A stretch of 64,000 nucleotides of DNA, taken from DASSUW01 sp963759375 (GTDB lineage Bacteria; Actinomycetota; Thermoleophilia; Solirubrobacterales; Solirubrobacteraceae). This document shows, in pieces, positions 19,525-27,483 of this stretch (positions are counted from its first letter, which is position 1; the number at the start of each line of letters is the position of its first letter). Position numbers and translations under genes: made by a program. The notes under the pieces are model-generated. The model did no database searches. It saw only the letters and a list, made by a program, of their open reading frames with translations, and was not told the DNA's origin. Location of the stretch: contig CAVWYY010000007.1 in the NCBI GenBank assembly GCA_963759375.1, positions 62,001 through 126,000 on the forward strand. Direction: 5' to 3'.

Positions 19525-19809
19525 ATGCCCGAATTCAAGGTGAACCCGGATCAGCTCGCAGCGGGACGCGGGAACAACGACATCGTCGCAGGGACGATCG
19601 GAGGCGTAGCGGGACTGCTGCGCGCGGCCGCCTCGTCCGTCGCCGACTCGGCCGGACACGCAGGCGCGTCCGCGGCCGGCGCCGACTGGGGCACGACCTG
19701 GGAGGGCCAGCTCGCCGGCAGCGCCGAGGCGATCCGCCGCACCGGCCACAACCTCGCCGCCGCGGCGCACGCGTACCGCGAGACCGACGAAGGGCAGATG
19801 CGGCGATGA
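19525..19809 (+). CDS. EspC/WXG100-like small protein, probable type VII export partner
   Basis: This 94-residue helical protein starts at ATG 19525 with GGGAGG six bases upstream. It has two predicted helices joined by a turn with WGTTWEG (residues 54-60), and the second helix ends in AAHAYRETDEGQM. That contains YRETD, a YxxxD type VII secretion signal. Size, helix-turn-helix hairpin and the tail resemble the EspC/ESAT-6-like group. It overlaps the next gene, which has a WXG-like N-terminus and a nuclease tail, so it probably pairs with or guides that toxin for export. No ESX membrane genes are in the window. The 72-bp gap upstream separates it from cysN. Confidence 0.65.
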   Translation: MPEFKVNPDQLAAGRGNNDIVAGTIGGVAGLLRAAASSVADSAGHAGASAAGADWGTTWEGQLAGSAEAIRRTGHNLAAAAHAYRETDEGQMRR

Positions 19810-21458
19810 GCGCGCTCCCGAAGTGCGGCGAGTCCGCGGAGGGCATCACGGTCCCGCTCGGCAACCCGGACGCCCTCGCGGCCGCCGGCAAGCAGCTGAT
19901 CGGCGTGGCGGCGCAGATCGAGTCGTCGTCCTCGCAGGTCGCGGGCATGCCGTCGCTGATGAGCAGCTGGGCGGGCCCCGGAAGCTCGAACTTCGCCGAG
20001 CTGACCGGCCACCAGGCCACGTCGCTGGCGTCGACCTCGCTCACCGTGATGATGGCGGGCACGAGCATCCAGATCGCGGCCGACCAGCTCGAGGACGCCC
20101 AGGACCGCGCCGGGCGGGCGATCGTGCGGGCGAAGCGTGCCCGCGAGGAGATCAACCAGGCCAAGGAGGACATCCGCCAGGCCCTGGACGACCAGAAGGA
20201 CGCCCAGGGCCGGATGACGATGGCCACCATCGCCCGCCAGGCGGCGGAGACGCGGCTGCTCAGCGCGGTCGCCGGCAACCTGGCCGGCGACGCCAACGCC
20301 GCGGCCGCGATCGGCGCGGCGGACGCCGCCTACCGCGCGGCGGAGCGCGACCTGCACGAGGCGGAGCGGCGCGAGAAGCGCGCCCGCGAGCGGCTCAAGG
20401 ACGCCGAGGACGACCTCAAGGACGCCCGCACGGACGGCCAGGACGCCGCCGACGACGCCGAGACCGCCGCCACCGTCCTGCAGGCGGTCCTGCGCAGCGT
20501 CCCGCCGATGGCAATGGCGATGCCGGGCGCCCCGGCGGCCGGCAGGATCGCCGCGGCCGGCGGCATCCGCCCCGAGGAGCCGCGCCACATCCCGATCAGC
20601 GAGATGCAGCCGCCCGAGGACTGGCCGTGGTGGGCCAAGTCGATCTACAAGATGGGGCGCGGCGAGACCGCCGCGGTCGCCGGCACGCTGGCGATGGCGA
20701 AGAAGGCATGGGACAACCCGGAGAAGATCCCGGGTGGCCTCGCGCGGGTGGGCTCGAACACCTGGCACGACCCGGTCGGCACCGGCAAGGCGCTCGTCAA
20801 CTACGAGGACCTCGCCAACGGCCGCTACGAGGACTGGTTCGGCGGGATGGGCGTCAGCGTTCTCGCCGGCGGCGCAGGCACCGTGCCGGCTCGCGCCTCG
20901 CGCCTGAACCGCGTCGTCGGCAGCCCGAAGGTCGTGCAGCTCGGGAAGACGACGCCGATGAACGCGGAGAAGTTCGCCGGCCGGAAGTTCGACTTCAACA
21001 AGCCGGATCTCGGCGCGCGCCCGGGCACCGCCGCACCGACGATCTCGGAGGCGAGGCGTACCGAGCTCGCGCAGAAGTACCCGGACGGCGTCCGGTTCGA
21101 CCGTTCCGGGCATCCGATCTTCACGCCATACGCCAAGGACCGCATCCCGGTCGCGGACATGACGGGGAACACGGCGGCGGACGTCAGGATGGCCGCCGAG
21201 CAGTCGAAGCTCTCGCTCGCCGAGCAGAAGAACTACACCTGGCACCACTCCGAGGACGGCAAGTACATGGAGCTCGTGCCGACGGACCTGCACGACGCGG
21301 TCAAGCACGAGGGCGGCGCAGCCGCGCTGCGGAACGGCACGACCGCGCTCGGGCGGCCCGGCGGCGTGTTCACCCCGTTCGAGCAGAAGGTCGCGGCCGG
21401 CGGTGCGGCCGCCGGTAGCGCCTCGACCAACCCCGCGACTGCGCAGGCGGCACCGTGA
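19806..21458 (+). CDS. Polymorphic toxin with WXG-like N-terminus and WHH nuclease domain
   Basis: This 550-residue protein is modular. Residues about 15-100 form a helical WXG-like region (SLMSSWAGPGSSNFAEL). Residues about 95-220 are a long charged coiled coil (AEERDLHEA-type heptads, many Arg/Glu/Ala). A Pro/Gly linker follows, then a pretoxin-like stretch. The last ~150 residues hold GHPIFTPYAK and NYTWHHSEDGKYMELVP followed by DLHDAVKHEGGAAA, the WHH motif of HNH/endonuclease VII-type toxins, where paired His bind metal. It is therefore probably an exported DNase used against competitors. The next gene, a SUKH-type protein, overlaps it (GTGA) and fits as immunity. The nuclease family call is good; type VII export is inferred from the N-terminus and neighbour. 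Confidence 0.78.
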   Translation: MSALPKCGESAEGITVPLGNPDALAAAGKQLIGVAAQIESSSSQVAGMPSLMSSWAGPGSSNFAELTGHQATSLASTSLTVMMAGTSIQIAADQLEDAQDRAGRAIVRAKRAREEINQAKEDIRQALDDQKDAQGRMTMATIARQAAETRLLSAVAGNLAGDANAAAAIGAADAAYRAAERDLHEAERREKRARERLKDAEDDLKDARTDGQDAADDAETAATVLQAVLRSVPPMAMAMPGAPAAGRIAAAGGIRPEEPRHIPISEMQPPEDWPWWAKSIYKMGRGETAAVAGTLAMAKKAWDNPEKIPGGLARVGSNTWHDPVGTGKALVNYEDLANGRYEDWFGGMGVSVLAGGAGTVPARASRLNRVVGSPKVVQLGKTTPMNAEKFAGRKFDFNKPDLGARPGTAAPTISEARRTELAQKYPDGVRFDRSGHPIFTPYAKDRIPVADMTGNTAADVRMAAEQSKLSLAEQKNYTWHHSEDGKYMELVPTDLHDAVKHEGGAAALRNGTTALGRPGGVFTPFEQKVAAGGAAAGSASTNPATAQAAP

Positions 21459-21970
21459 TCGAGCTGCGTGAGCCGTCGCCACCGGCTTCGTCCGAGGACC
21501 TCGCGGCCGCCGATGCGCGACTGGCGGAGCTCGGTCATCGCATCCCGCCCAGCTATCGGGCGTTCCTGGCCGACCACGACGGCGGGATGCCGGTGCGCGA
21601 CACGTTCCATCTCGAGCGGAACGGGCAGGCGGACGACGACTTCGTGCAGCAATTCCTCGGCGTGCGGCCGGTGCCGTCGCCGGGCGTCGACCTCGTCAAG
21701 GCGACGGAGCTGCTGGCGGAAGGCCTGCTGCCCGGTCTGCTCCCCATCGCGCGCGACCCGGTCGGCAACTACATCGTGATCGATACGCGGGAGGACCGCG
21801 ACGGCCCCGTGCTGCTCTGGGACCACGAGGAGATCCCGGCCGAGCCGTCGGAGGAGAACGTCTATGAGCTGTCTCCCGACCTCGACGCGTTCCTCGACGG
21901 CTTGACCGAGTTCACACCACCCGAACCGAACCCGAAGAAGGGCGGCTGGCGGCGGATGTTCGGCCGGTGA
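21455..21970 (+). CDS. SMI1/KNR4 (SUKH) family immunity protein
   Basis: This 171-residue cytosolic protein starts at GTG 21455, overlapping the toxin stop. It shows the SUKH pattern: an N-terminal AAADARLAELGHRIPPSYRAFL helix and turn ('lP..Y..fL...dGG'), the LLPIARDPVGNYIVIDT strand pair and the VLLWDHE strand. It ends with a proline-rich tail. SUKH proteins are the commonest immunity proteins of bacterial nuclease toxins, including WHH enzymes, and bind the toxin to block its active site. Position directly after the toxin gene supports that role. Which toxin residues it blocks cannot be read here. Confidence 0.8.
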   Translation: MIELREPSPPASSEDLAAADARLAELGHRIPPSYRAFLADHDGGMPVRDTFHLERNGQADDDFVQQFLGVRPVPSPGVDLVKATELLAEGLLPGLLPIARDPVGNYIVIDTREDRDGPVLLWDHEEIPAEPSEENVYELSPDLDAFLDGLTEFTPPEPNPKKGGWRRMFGR

Positions 21971-22365
21971 GCGCGTTCACCATCGACCACGGCGGCGTGC
22001 TCGAGCCGCGCGCGGTGTTCGACGAGGGCGCGCTGTTCGGGGTCGTCGGGGGCGACCCGGTCATGACGGTGGCCTGGCGCGACGAGATCCCCGGTACCAC
22101 GATCGACGAGGCCGTCGACGAGGACCTGCGGCTGATGGCCGACGCGCTGCTGGTCGATCGCGAGCGCGTCGAGCTGGGCGGGACGGAGTGCGTGCGGACG
22201 TTCGCGCTGCACCTTTCCGCCGGCGGAGCGGCAAGCGCCAGCGAGCAGTGGCGGCTGCTGGCCGGTGGGCGGCGGTGGACGGTGTCGGCGATGAGCACGC
22301 TCGCTGATCAGCCGGACTGGGGGCCGCGACTGGCGGCGGTCGCCGCGACGTTCCGGGCCGGATGA
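21967..22365 (+). CDS. Unknown small protein in toxin cassette, possibly DcrB/LpqN-like fold
   Basis: This 132-residue protein begins at GTG 21967 (GTGA overlap with the SUKH gene). No signal peptide or membrane segment is visible. The order of strands and helices (FTIDHGGVLEPRAVF, DPVMTVAWRDEIPGTTIDEAVDEDLRLMADAL, then EQWRLLAGGRRWTVSAM and a final helix ending LAAVAATFRAG) is reminiscent of DcrB/LpqN/DUF1795-type folds. Those appear as accessory proteins in secretion and polymorphic toxin loci. I cannot assign a function. It could be a chaperone or adaptor for the secreted pair. Confidence 0.6.
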   Translation: MSAFTIDHGGVLEPRAVFDEGALFGVVGGDPVMTVAWRDEIPGTTIDEAVDEDLRLMADALLVDRERVELGGTECVRTFALHLSAGGAASASEQWRLLAGGRRWTVSAMSTLADQPDWGPRLAAVAATFRAG

Positions 22366-22967
22366 CCGAGGTCGACGCCGAGACCGGCGAGGTCGTCGGG
22401 TCCGCGGCCGCGATCGCGGAGCTGATCGCGGCCGACGAGGCGTGGGCGGTCGCCCGGGAGCCGGCGTTCCGGGCATGGACCGAGGGGTCGGCGCCGGGCA
22501 TCACGGTGCTCGGCGACCGCGATGACTGCGTGGTGCTCACGGACCGGCCCGACGGGACGCGGGCGCTGCTGCAGGTGGCGACCGGGCAGATGCCGGTCGC
22601 GCTCGCCGTGTGGGTCGGGCTCGGCCCCCGCGAGACGCCGGACCTCCCGGTGGTCCGGCTCGAGCCCGGCGCGATGTCGGTGGTGATCGGCCGCGGCCAG
22701 GCGCACGGGCACGGCCTCGAGCCCGAGGTGGCGAACGAGCTCCAGCGGCGGCTCGACGCCGGCGTCCGCCACTGGACGGTGTGCGTGCAGCGCGGCGGCT
22801 GGCGGCGCAACCTCGAGGTGCTGGAGGGCGACGGCGGGATCTGGCGGGTGCGGCCGGTCGACGAGCTGGTCGAGCTGGCGCCGACGACCAGCACGGCGAT
22901 CGTCAGGGAGCTGCTGGCGCTGCTGACCGAGGCGACGAGGAGAGAGGACCGGCCCGCGGCCCCATGA
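22362..22967 (+). CDS. Unknown protein closing the toxin cassette
   Basis: This 201-residue protein starts at ATG 22362, overlapping the previous stop. It has no signal peptide or membrane segment. An acidic N-terminus (TEVDAETGEVVGSAAAIAEL) leads into strands such as GITVLGDRDDCVVLTD and ALLQVATGQMPVALAVWVGLG, and a helix ELQRRLDAGVRHWTVC. I do not recognise the family. The mixed alpha/beta pattern and its place in a type VII-like cassette would allow an EspG-like chaperone or a second immunity protein, but nothing in the sequence proves either. Codon use is normal. It is followed by a hairpin-rich gap and a convergent gene. Confidence 0.55.
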   Translation: MTEVDAETGEVVGSAAAIAELIAADEAWAVAREPAFRAWTEGSAPGITVLGDRDDCVVLTDRPDGTRALLQVATGQMPVALAVWVGLGPRETPDLPVVRLEPGAMSVVIGRGQAHGHGLEPEVANELQRRLDAGVRHWTVCVQRGGWRRNLEVLEGDGGIWRVRPVDELVELAPTTSTAIVRELLALLTEATRREDRPAAP

Positions 22968-22992
22968 GCGGACCGGCCCTGTCTCCATCGGA

Positions 22993-23073
22993 CTGAGCGG
23001 CTAGCCGCTCAGGGTTCTGCCCCTTCCGGGGACAGCTGTGCGTTGGAGGAGAGGCGCACGACCGCTCCAACGC
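22993..23073. terminator. Hairpins between convergent genes, possible bidirectional terminator
   Basis: The 128-bp gap between two convergent genes holds a perfect 20-bp palindrome (22993-23012, CTGAGCGGCTAGCCGCTCAG) and a stem GCGTTGGAG/CTCCAACGC (23040-23048 with 23065-23073). Between them, CCCCTTCCGGGG can also fold. Neither strong stem has a clear T-run, so Rho-independent action is uncertain. This gap lacks the shared ends of elements 1 and 2. Confidence 0.5.
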
Positions 23074-23095
23074 GGGCGCCCGATAGAACTTGCGG

Positions 23096-23803
23096 CTATC
23101 GCGCGTAGATGTCCAAGCCGCCCGCGGCGCCGAAGCCGAGACGCGCGTAGACGCGCGCCGCCGCCGGGGTGTCGGCGTGCAGATGGGCGAAGGTGGCGCC
23201 GTCCGCGAACCCCCGCGCGAGCAACCGCGAGCTGACGTGGGCGGCAATGCCGCGACGGCGCGCTGCGCCCACCACGGCGACGCCGGCGAGCAGCAGTGCG
23301 GGGCCCGCCTCGCCGTCGGAGCGGATCGTATGGGCGGTGGCGACCGGCTCGCCTCCCAGCGACGCGAGCACGGTGAGGATCCGCGGCGAGTCGAGGTGCG
23401 GCGCTGCCCACGGCCGCCCCTCCTCCGGATCGGTCTCGAACGCCTCGCCGTCGACCGCCAGCACCGCGTCGATGTCGTCAGGGCCAGCGGTGCGGATCTC
23501 CAGGCCGGGCACCTCCGGCGCGGCCCGCAGCGCACCCGCGGCGAGCGTCATCAGCGGCTGCGTGAACAGCCGGCGGCCGACGCGCCAGTCCATGCCCTCC
23601 GGCACCCGGAACCCCCACGGCAGGTCGCCGAAGAACGCGCGGGCGCCCTCGAGATCGGGGTCCGGGGCCGTCACGTCGGCCGAGTTCCACTGCGGTGCGG
23701 GGAGACCCGAGGAGCTCACCCGGATGCCACGCAAGCGCGCCGCGCCGCCTCGCAGCTCGCCCTCCACCTCGGCCGCATCGGCATGGGCGGCGTGGGCGTC
23801 CAT
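23096..23803 (-). CDS. GNAT-family N-acetyltransferase
   Basis: This 235-residue protein transfers an acetyl group from acetyl-CoA to an unknown amine. Its C-terminal half (from about residue 105) carries the GNAT fold: LEIRTAGPDDIDAVLAVD at the start, the acetyl-CoA site GVAVVGAARRRGIAAHVSSRLL (R-x-x-G-x-A type) and the closing AARVYARLGFGAAGGLDIY strand. The N-terminal half, with PWGFRVPEGMDWRVG, may be a substrate-binding or second GNAT-like lobe. I chose ATG 23803 because it overlaps the stop of the upstream phosphatase gene; the longer open frame upstream is an arginine-rich shadow. The two genes form an operon. Confidence 0.75.
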   Translation of the reverse strand: MDAHAAHADAAEVEGELRGGAARLRGIRVSSSGLPAPQWNSADVTAPDPDLEGARAFFGDLPWGFRVPEGMDWRVGRRLFTQPLMTLAAGALRAAPEVPGLEIRTAGPDDIDAVLAVDGEAFETDPEEGRPWAAPHLDSPRILTVLASLGGEPVATAHTIRSDGEAGPALLLAGVAVVGAARRRGIAAHVSSRLLARGFADGATFAHLHADTPAAARVYARLGFGAAGGLDIYAR

Positions 23804-24405
23804 CAGTACAGCCCCGTCGGCAGCCCACCGTCGGGCAGCGAGCCGTAGATCAGCAGTCGCGGTCGCGCCCCCAGCTCGAACACGGTCGCGCTCGCGTTCG
23901 GCGGCGAGCCGAGGCGCAGGGCGTCGGCGCCGGTGACGTGCGCCACAGCAGCGCGGATGCAGCCGCCGTGGCAGATGACGACCCACGGGCCGCCCACCAT
24001 GATCAGCTCGTCCAGCGCGCCGGCCACGCGCCCGGCGAACTCCGACCACGACTCCCCATCCGGTGCCCGCCGTGTACCGCCGCGCCAGTTGGTCAGCTCG
24101 TCGCTCTGCGCGTCGATCTCCGCGGCCGTCTCACCGCCCCACGAGCCGACGTCGATCTCGCGCCAGCGCTCATCGAACCGTCCCGGCCGCAGGCCGATGA
24201 GCTCGGCCGTCTCGCGAGCCCGCGACAGGTCGCTGCACACGACACGGTCGTCCGGCACTCCGTTGACGATCGCGGCCAGCGCCCGCGCCTGCTCGCGCCC
24301 CAGGTCAGACAGCGGCGGGTCGAGCTGGCCCTGCAGGCGCTCCTCGGCGTTCCAGGTGGACTCCCCGTGGCGGACGAGGATCAGTCGATCGGAAGGTAGG
24401 ATCAC
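23803..24405 (-). CDS. Histidine phosphatase (phosphoglycerate mutase-like)
   Basis: This 200-residue protein belongs to the histidine phosphatase superfamily. The phosphohistidine motif LILVRHGESTWNAEERLQG lies at residues 8-26, PLSDLGREQARAL follows, the second-arginine region is VVCSDLSRARETAE, and the proton-donor/second-His region is VVICHGGCIRAAV. Members remove phosphate from sugars, nucleotides or cofactor precursors; the substrate is not evident. I chose GTG 24405. Longer frames upstream would run into the divergent biotin carboxylase gene, whose ATG is only 7 bp away. Promoters for the pair must therefore overlap each other's coding starts. Confidence 0.85.
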   Translation of the reverse strand: MILPSDRLILVRHGESTWNAEERLQGQLDPPLSDLGREQARALAAIVNGVPDDRVVCSDLSRARETAELIGLRPGRFDERWREIDVGSWGGETAAEIDAQSDELTNWRGGTRRAPDGESWSEFAGRVAGALDELIMVGGPWVVICHGGCIRAAVAHVTGADALRLGSPPNASATVFELGARPRLLIYGSLPDGGLPTGLY

Positions 24406-24412
24406 CCGCCCT

Positions 24413-26164
24413 ATGTTCTCGAAAGTGCTGGTGGCGAACCGCGGCGAGATCGCCGTTCGGGTGATGCGGGCGCTCGATGAGCTCGGCATCCCGTCGGTGG
24501 CGGTGTACTCGGAGGCCGACCGTGAGTCCCAGCACGTGCGCCGCGCCGGCGAGGCATATCTGCTCGGCCCCGGGCCGGCGGCGGAGTCCTACCTGAACGT
24601 GGACAAGCTGATGGAGGTCATCGAGGCCTCGGGCGCCGAGGCCGTGCACCCCGGCTACGGCTTCCTGGCCGAGAACGCGGCGTTCGCCAAGCGCCTCGAG
24701 GACGCCGGGATCACGTTCATCGGGCCGCCGGCGTCGGCGATCGAGGCGATGGGCTCCAAGACCCGGGCCCGCGAGCTGATGAAGAAGGCCGGCGTCCCGA
24801 TCGTGCCCGGCACCACCGAGCCGGTCGAGACGGTCGATGACGCCCGCAAGATCGCCGAGGAGATCGGCTACCCGATCGCCGTCAAGGCGGCCGGGGGCGG
24901 CGGCGGCAAGGGCTTCCGCGTCGCGCTGGAGGCCGACAAGCTCGAGGAGGCGTTCGAGGGCGCCGCCCGCGAGGGCGAGAAGTTCTTCTCCGACGCCACG
25001 GTGTACCTCGAGCGCTACCTCCCCGACCCGAGGCACGTCGAGGTCCAGGTGCTGGCCGACAAGCACGGCAACGTCGTGCACCTCGGCGAGCGCGACTGCT
25101 CGATCCAGCGCCGCCACCAGAAGCTGATCGAGGAGTCGCCGGCCCCGATGGTCGACGCCGAGCTGCGGGCCAGGATCGGCGACATCGCCGTCGAGGCGGC
25201 GCGCGCGGTCGGCTACCACTCGGCGGGCACGATCGAGGGGCTGCTCCAGGACGGCGAGTACTTCTTCCTGGAGATGAACACGCGCGTGCAGGTCGAGCAC
25301 TGCGTGACCGAGGAGACGACCGGCGTCGACATCGTGCGCGAGCAGATCCTGATCGCCGCCGGCGAGGAGCTGAGCTTCGGCCAGGACGACGTCCGCTGGC
25401 ACGGCCACGCGATCGAGTGCCGCATCAACGCCGAGGAGGCGGCCAAGAACTTCGCGCCCGCGCCGGGCACGATCACCGCCTACTTCGAGCCGTCGGGGCC
25501 CGGCGTGCGGGTCGACTCCGGCGTGCTGGCGGGCAGCGAGATCACGCCCCTGTATGACCCGATGATCGCCAAGCTGATCGTCTGGGACGCCGACCGCGAG
25601 AAGGCCACGCGGCGGATGGCCCGCGCGCTCGAGGAGTTCCAGATCGAGGGCGTGCGCACGCTGATTCCGTTCCACAAGGCGATCATGGCCTCCCGGCAGT
25701 GGGCCGACGCGGAGACGTGCCGCGACCTGATCGAGGATCGCAAGTGGCTCAAGGCGCTGGCGCAGCCGAAGCCGGAGGCGCCGGCCGAGGACGGCGCCGA
25801 GACCGTCGAGCGCGACTACCTGGTGGAGGTGTCGGGCAAGCGCTTCGAGGTCAAGGTGCGCGGCGAGGCGGCCGCGGTGGCCAACGGGAGCGCGCCGGCC
25901 CGCACCGCGCCCAAGCGCGAGCGGCGCGGCTCCGGCGGGGGCGGCGGCGGTGGCGACACGCTCACCTCGCCGCTGCAGGGCAACGTCTTCAAGGTGCTCG
26001 TCGAGCAGGGCGCCGAGGTCCAGGAGGGCGCGCTGGTCTGCATCATCGAGGCCATGAAGATGGAGAACGAGATCACGGCCCACAAGGCGGGGACGATCGA
26101 GGAGCTGCCGATCTCCGAGGGCGCCGCGGTCAAGAGCGGCGACACCCTTGCCGTGATCAAGTGA
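24413..26164 (+). CDS. accA: Acyl-CoA carboxylase alpha subunit (biotin carboxylase plus biotin carrier)
   Basis: This 583-residue subunit carboxylates its own biotin with ATP and bicarbonate, then hands CO2 to the beta subunit. The biotin carboxylase domain (about 1-450) shows MFSKVLVANRGEIAVRVMRA, the ATP-grasp Gly loop KAAGGGGGKGF, the RDCSIQRRHQKLIEE segment and FLEMNTRVQVEH. A Gly-rich linker (RRGSGGGGGGGD, about residue 515) leads to the biotin carrier domain with EAMKMENE, whose Lys is biotinylated. This combined form is usual for actinobacterial AccA/PccA. The beta subunit is probably the protein at 1927-3495. It starts 7 bp from a divergent gene and ends in a GTGA overlap with an M20 peptidase. 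Confidence 0.95.
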   Translation: MFSKVLVANRGEIAVRVMRALDELGIPSVAVYSEADRESQHVRRAGEAYLLGPGPAAESYLNVDKLMEVIEASGAEAVHPGYGFLAENAAFAKRLEDAGITFIGPPASAIEAMGSKTRARELMKKAGVPIVPGTTEPVETVDDARKIAEEIGYPIAVKAAGGGGGKGFRVALEADKLEEAFEGAAREGEKFFSDATVYLERYLPDPRHVEVQVLADKHGNVVHLGERDCSIQRRHQKLIEESPAPMVDAELRARIGDIAVEAARAVGYHSAGTIEGLLQDGEYFFLEMNTRVQVEHCVTEETTGVDIVREQILIAAGEELSFGQDDVRWHGHAIECRINAEEAAKNFAPAPGTITAYFEPSGPGVRVDSGVLAGSEITPLYDPMIAKLIVWDADREKATRRMARALEEFQIEGVRTLIPFHKAIMASRQWADAETCRDLIEDRKWLKALAQPKPEAPAEDGAETVERDYLVEVSGKRFEVKVRGEAAAVANGSAPARTAPKRERRGSGGGGGGGDTLTSPLQGNVFKVLVEQGAEVQEGALVCIIEAMKMENEITAHKAGTIEELPISEGAAVKSGDTLAVIK

Positions 26165-27483
26165 GCGACGAGCTCGACGCGCTCATCCACGAGGCGGCCG
26201 ACTGGCTGCGCATCCCGTCGATCTCCGCCGGCGCCCGCAACGAGGCCGCGCTGCGCGAAGCCGCCGAGTGGGCGCTGCGCCGCATCCGTGCCGCCGGCGG
26301 CACCTGCGATCTCGTCGCCACGCCCGGCGGCGCCCCGCTGGTGGTCGGTGAGCTCCGCGCCGCTCGCGAGGACGCGCCGACCGTGCTCATCTACGGCCAC
26401 TACGACGTCCAGGATCCCGGCGACGAGAGCGCCTGGACCACGCCCCCGTTCGAGCCCGAGATCCGCGACGGACGCCTCTACGCGCGCGGCGCCGCCGACG
26501 ACAAGGGCAACTTCCTGCCGCTGCTGCACGTGGCCTGCGCGATGGCCGACGCCGGCGAGCTGCCGCTGCACGTACGCATCCTCATCGAGGGCGCAGAGGA
26601 GACCGGCAGCGACGACGTCAACGAGTGGGTGCTGGCCGACGAACGGGGTGCCGACTGCGCGATCGTGTTCGACTCCGGGATGGTCGATGCCGAGACGCCG
26701 GCGATCACGATCGCCACGCGCGGCATCGTGTTCGCGACGATCGAGGTCCGCACCGCCGACCGGATCGCCCACTCGGGCGTCTACGGCGGCGCGGCGCTGA
26801 ACGCGTTCCACGCCCTGCACGCCGCGCTCGCCGCCGTCCTGCCCGGCCCGCACGGGCGCCCACCCGACGCGCTGCGCGCCGGCGCCACGCCGCCGTCCGA
26901 CGCGGAACTGGCCGACTGGGACACGCTGCCCGACGGCGCCACCGAGCTGGCGCTCGCCGGCGCCCGCCCCGCCGACCCCGGCGCGGCCGACGAGTTCTAT
27001 CTGCGCACCGGCGCCGAAGCCTCGCTCGACGTGCACCGCATCCAGGGCGGCGAGCCGCGCACGATCGTCCCGCCGGTCGCGTCGTGCGACCTCTCGGTCC
27101 GCCTGGCGCCCGGCCAGGACCCGCCCGCCATCTCCGCCGCGCTGGAGTCGCTGCTGCGCGACGCGCTGCCGGAGGGCGCCGAGCTCACCTACTCGGCGGT
27201 CACCGCGCCGCCGTCGCTGTTCGACCCGACGTCGGCGCCGATGGTGATCGCCCGCGACGCCTTCGCGCGCGCCTGTGGCCGCGACCCCGTTCTGATCCGC
27301 ACCGGCGGCTCGCTGCCGATCCTCGACGCGTTCGTGCGGCGCGCCATCCCGGCCATCGTGTCGGGCTTCGGCCTGCCGCAGGACGCGTTCCACGCGCCCG
27401 ACGAGTCGTTCGCGCTCTCGAGCTTCGAGCTCGGGCTGCGGTCGGCGCGGGCGCTGTACGAGGATCTCGCCGGGCTGCGATGA
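26161..27483 (+). CDS. M20 family dipeptidase/zinc peptidase
   Basis: This 440-residue cytosolic enzyme probably hydrolyses dipeptides or related amides with two zinc ions. Metal ligands fit the M20 pattern: YGHYDVQDPGD (His/Asp), RGAADDKGNFLPLL (bridging Asp), EGAEETGSDDVNEW (Glu-Glu) and a late FALSSFELGLRSA region, with FHAPDESF supplying the last His. A dimerisation lid lies between about residues 190 and 320. It starts at GTG 26161, overlapping the carboxylase stop, and ends in ATGA overlap with an M1 peptidase gene. The substrate is unknown. Sharing a transcript with acyl-CoA carboxylase is probably a coincidence of operon packing. Confidence 0.88.
   Translation: MSDELDALIHEAADWLRIPSISAGARNEAALREAAEWALRRIRAAGGTCDLVATPGGAPLVVGELRAAREDAPTVLIYGHYDVQDPGDESAWTTPPFEPEIRDGRLYARGAADDKGNFLPLLHVACAMADAGELPLHVRILIEGAEETGSDDVNEWVLADERGADCAIVFDSGMVDAETPAITIATRGIVFATIEVRTADRIAHSGVYGGAALNAFHALHAALAAVLPGPHGRPPDALRAGATPPSDAELADWDTLPDGATELALAGARPADPGAADEFYLRTGAEASLDVHRIQGGEPRTIVPPVASCDLSVRLAPGQDPPAISAALESLLRDALPEGAELTYSAVTAPPSLFDPTSAPMVIARDAFARACGRDPVLIRTGGSLPILDAFVRRAIPAIVSGFGLPQDAFHAPDESFALSSFELGLRSARALYEDLAGLR

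Noticed and set aside
24406..24489. Longer start for the histidine phosphatase
   Set aside because: The added residues (SSSSARITRTA type) are antisense to the conserved start of biotin carboxylase; GTG 24405 precedes the phosphatase motif at the usual distance.
25921..25957. G-rich run in accA as a possible frameshift or insertion
   Set aside because: The frame is intact and encodes the expected glycine linker between the carboxylase and biotin carrier domains.
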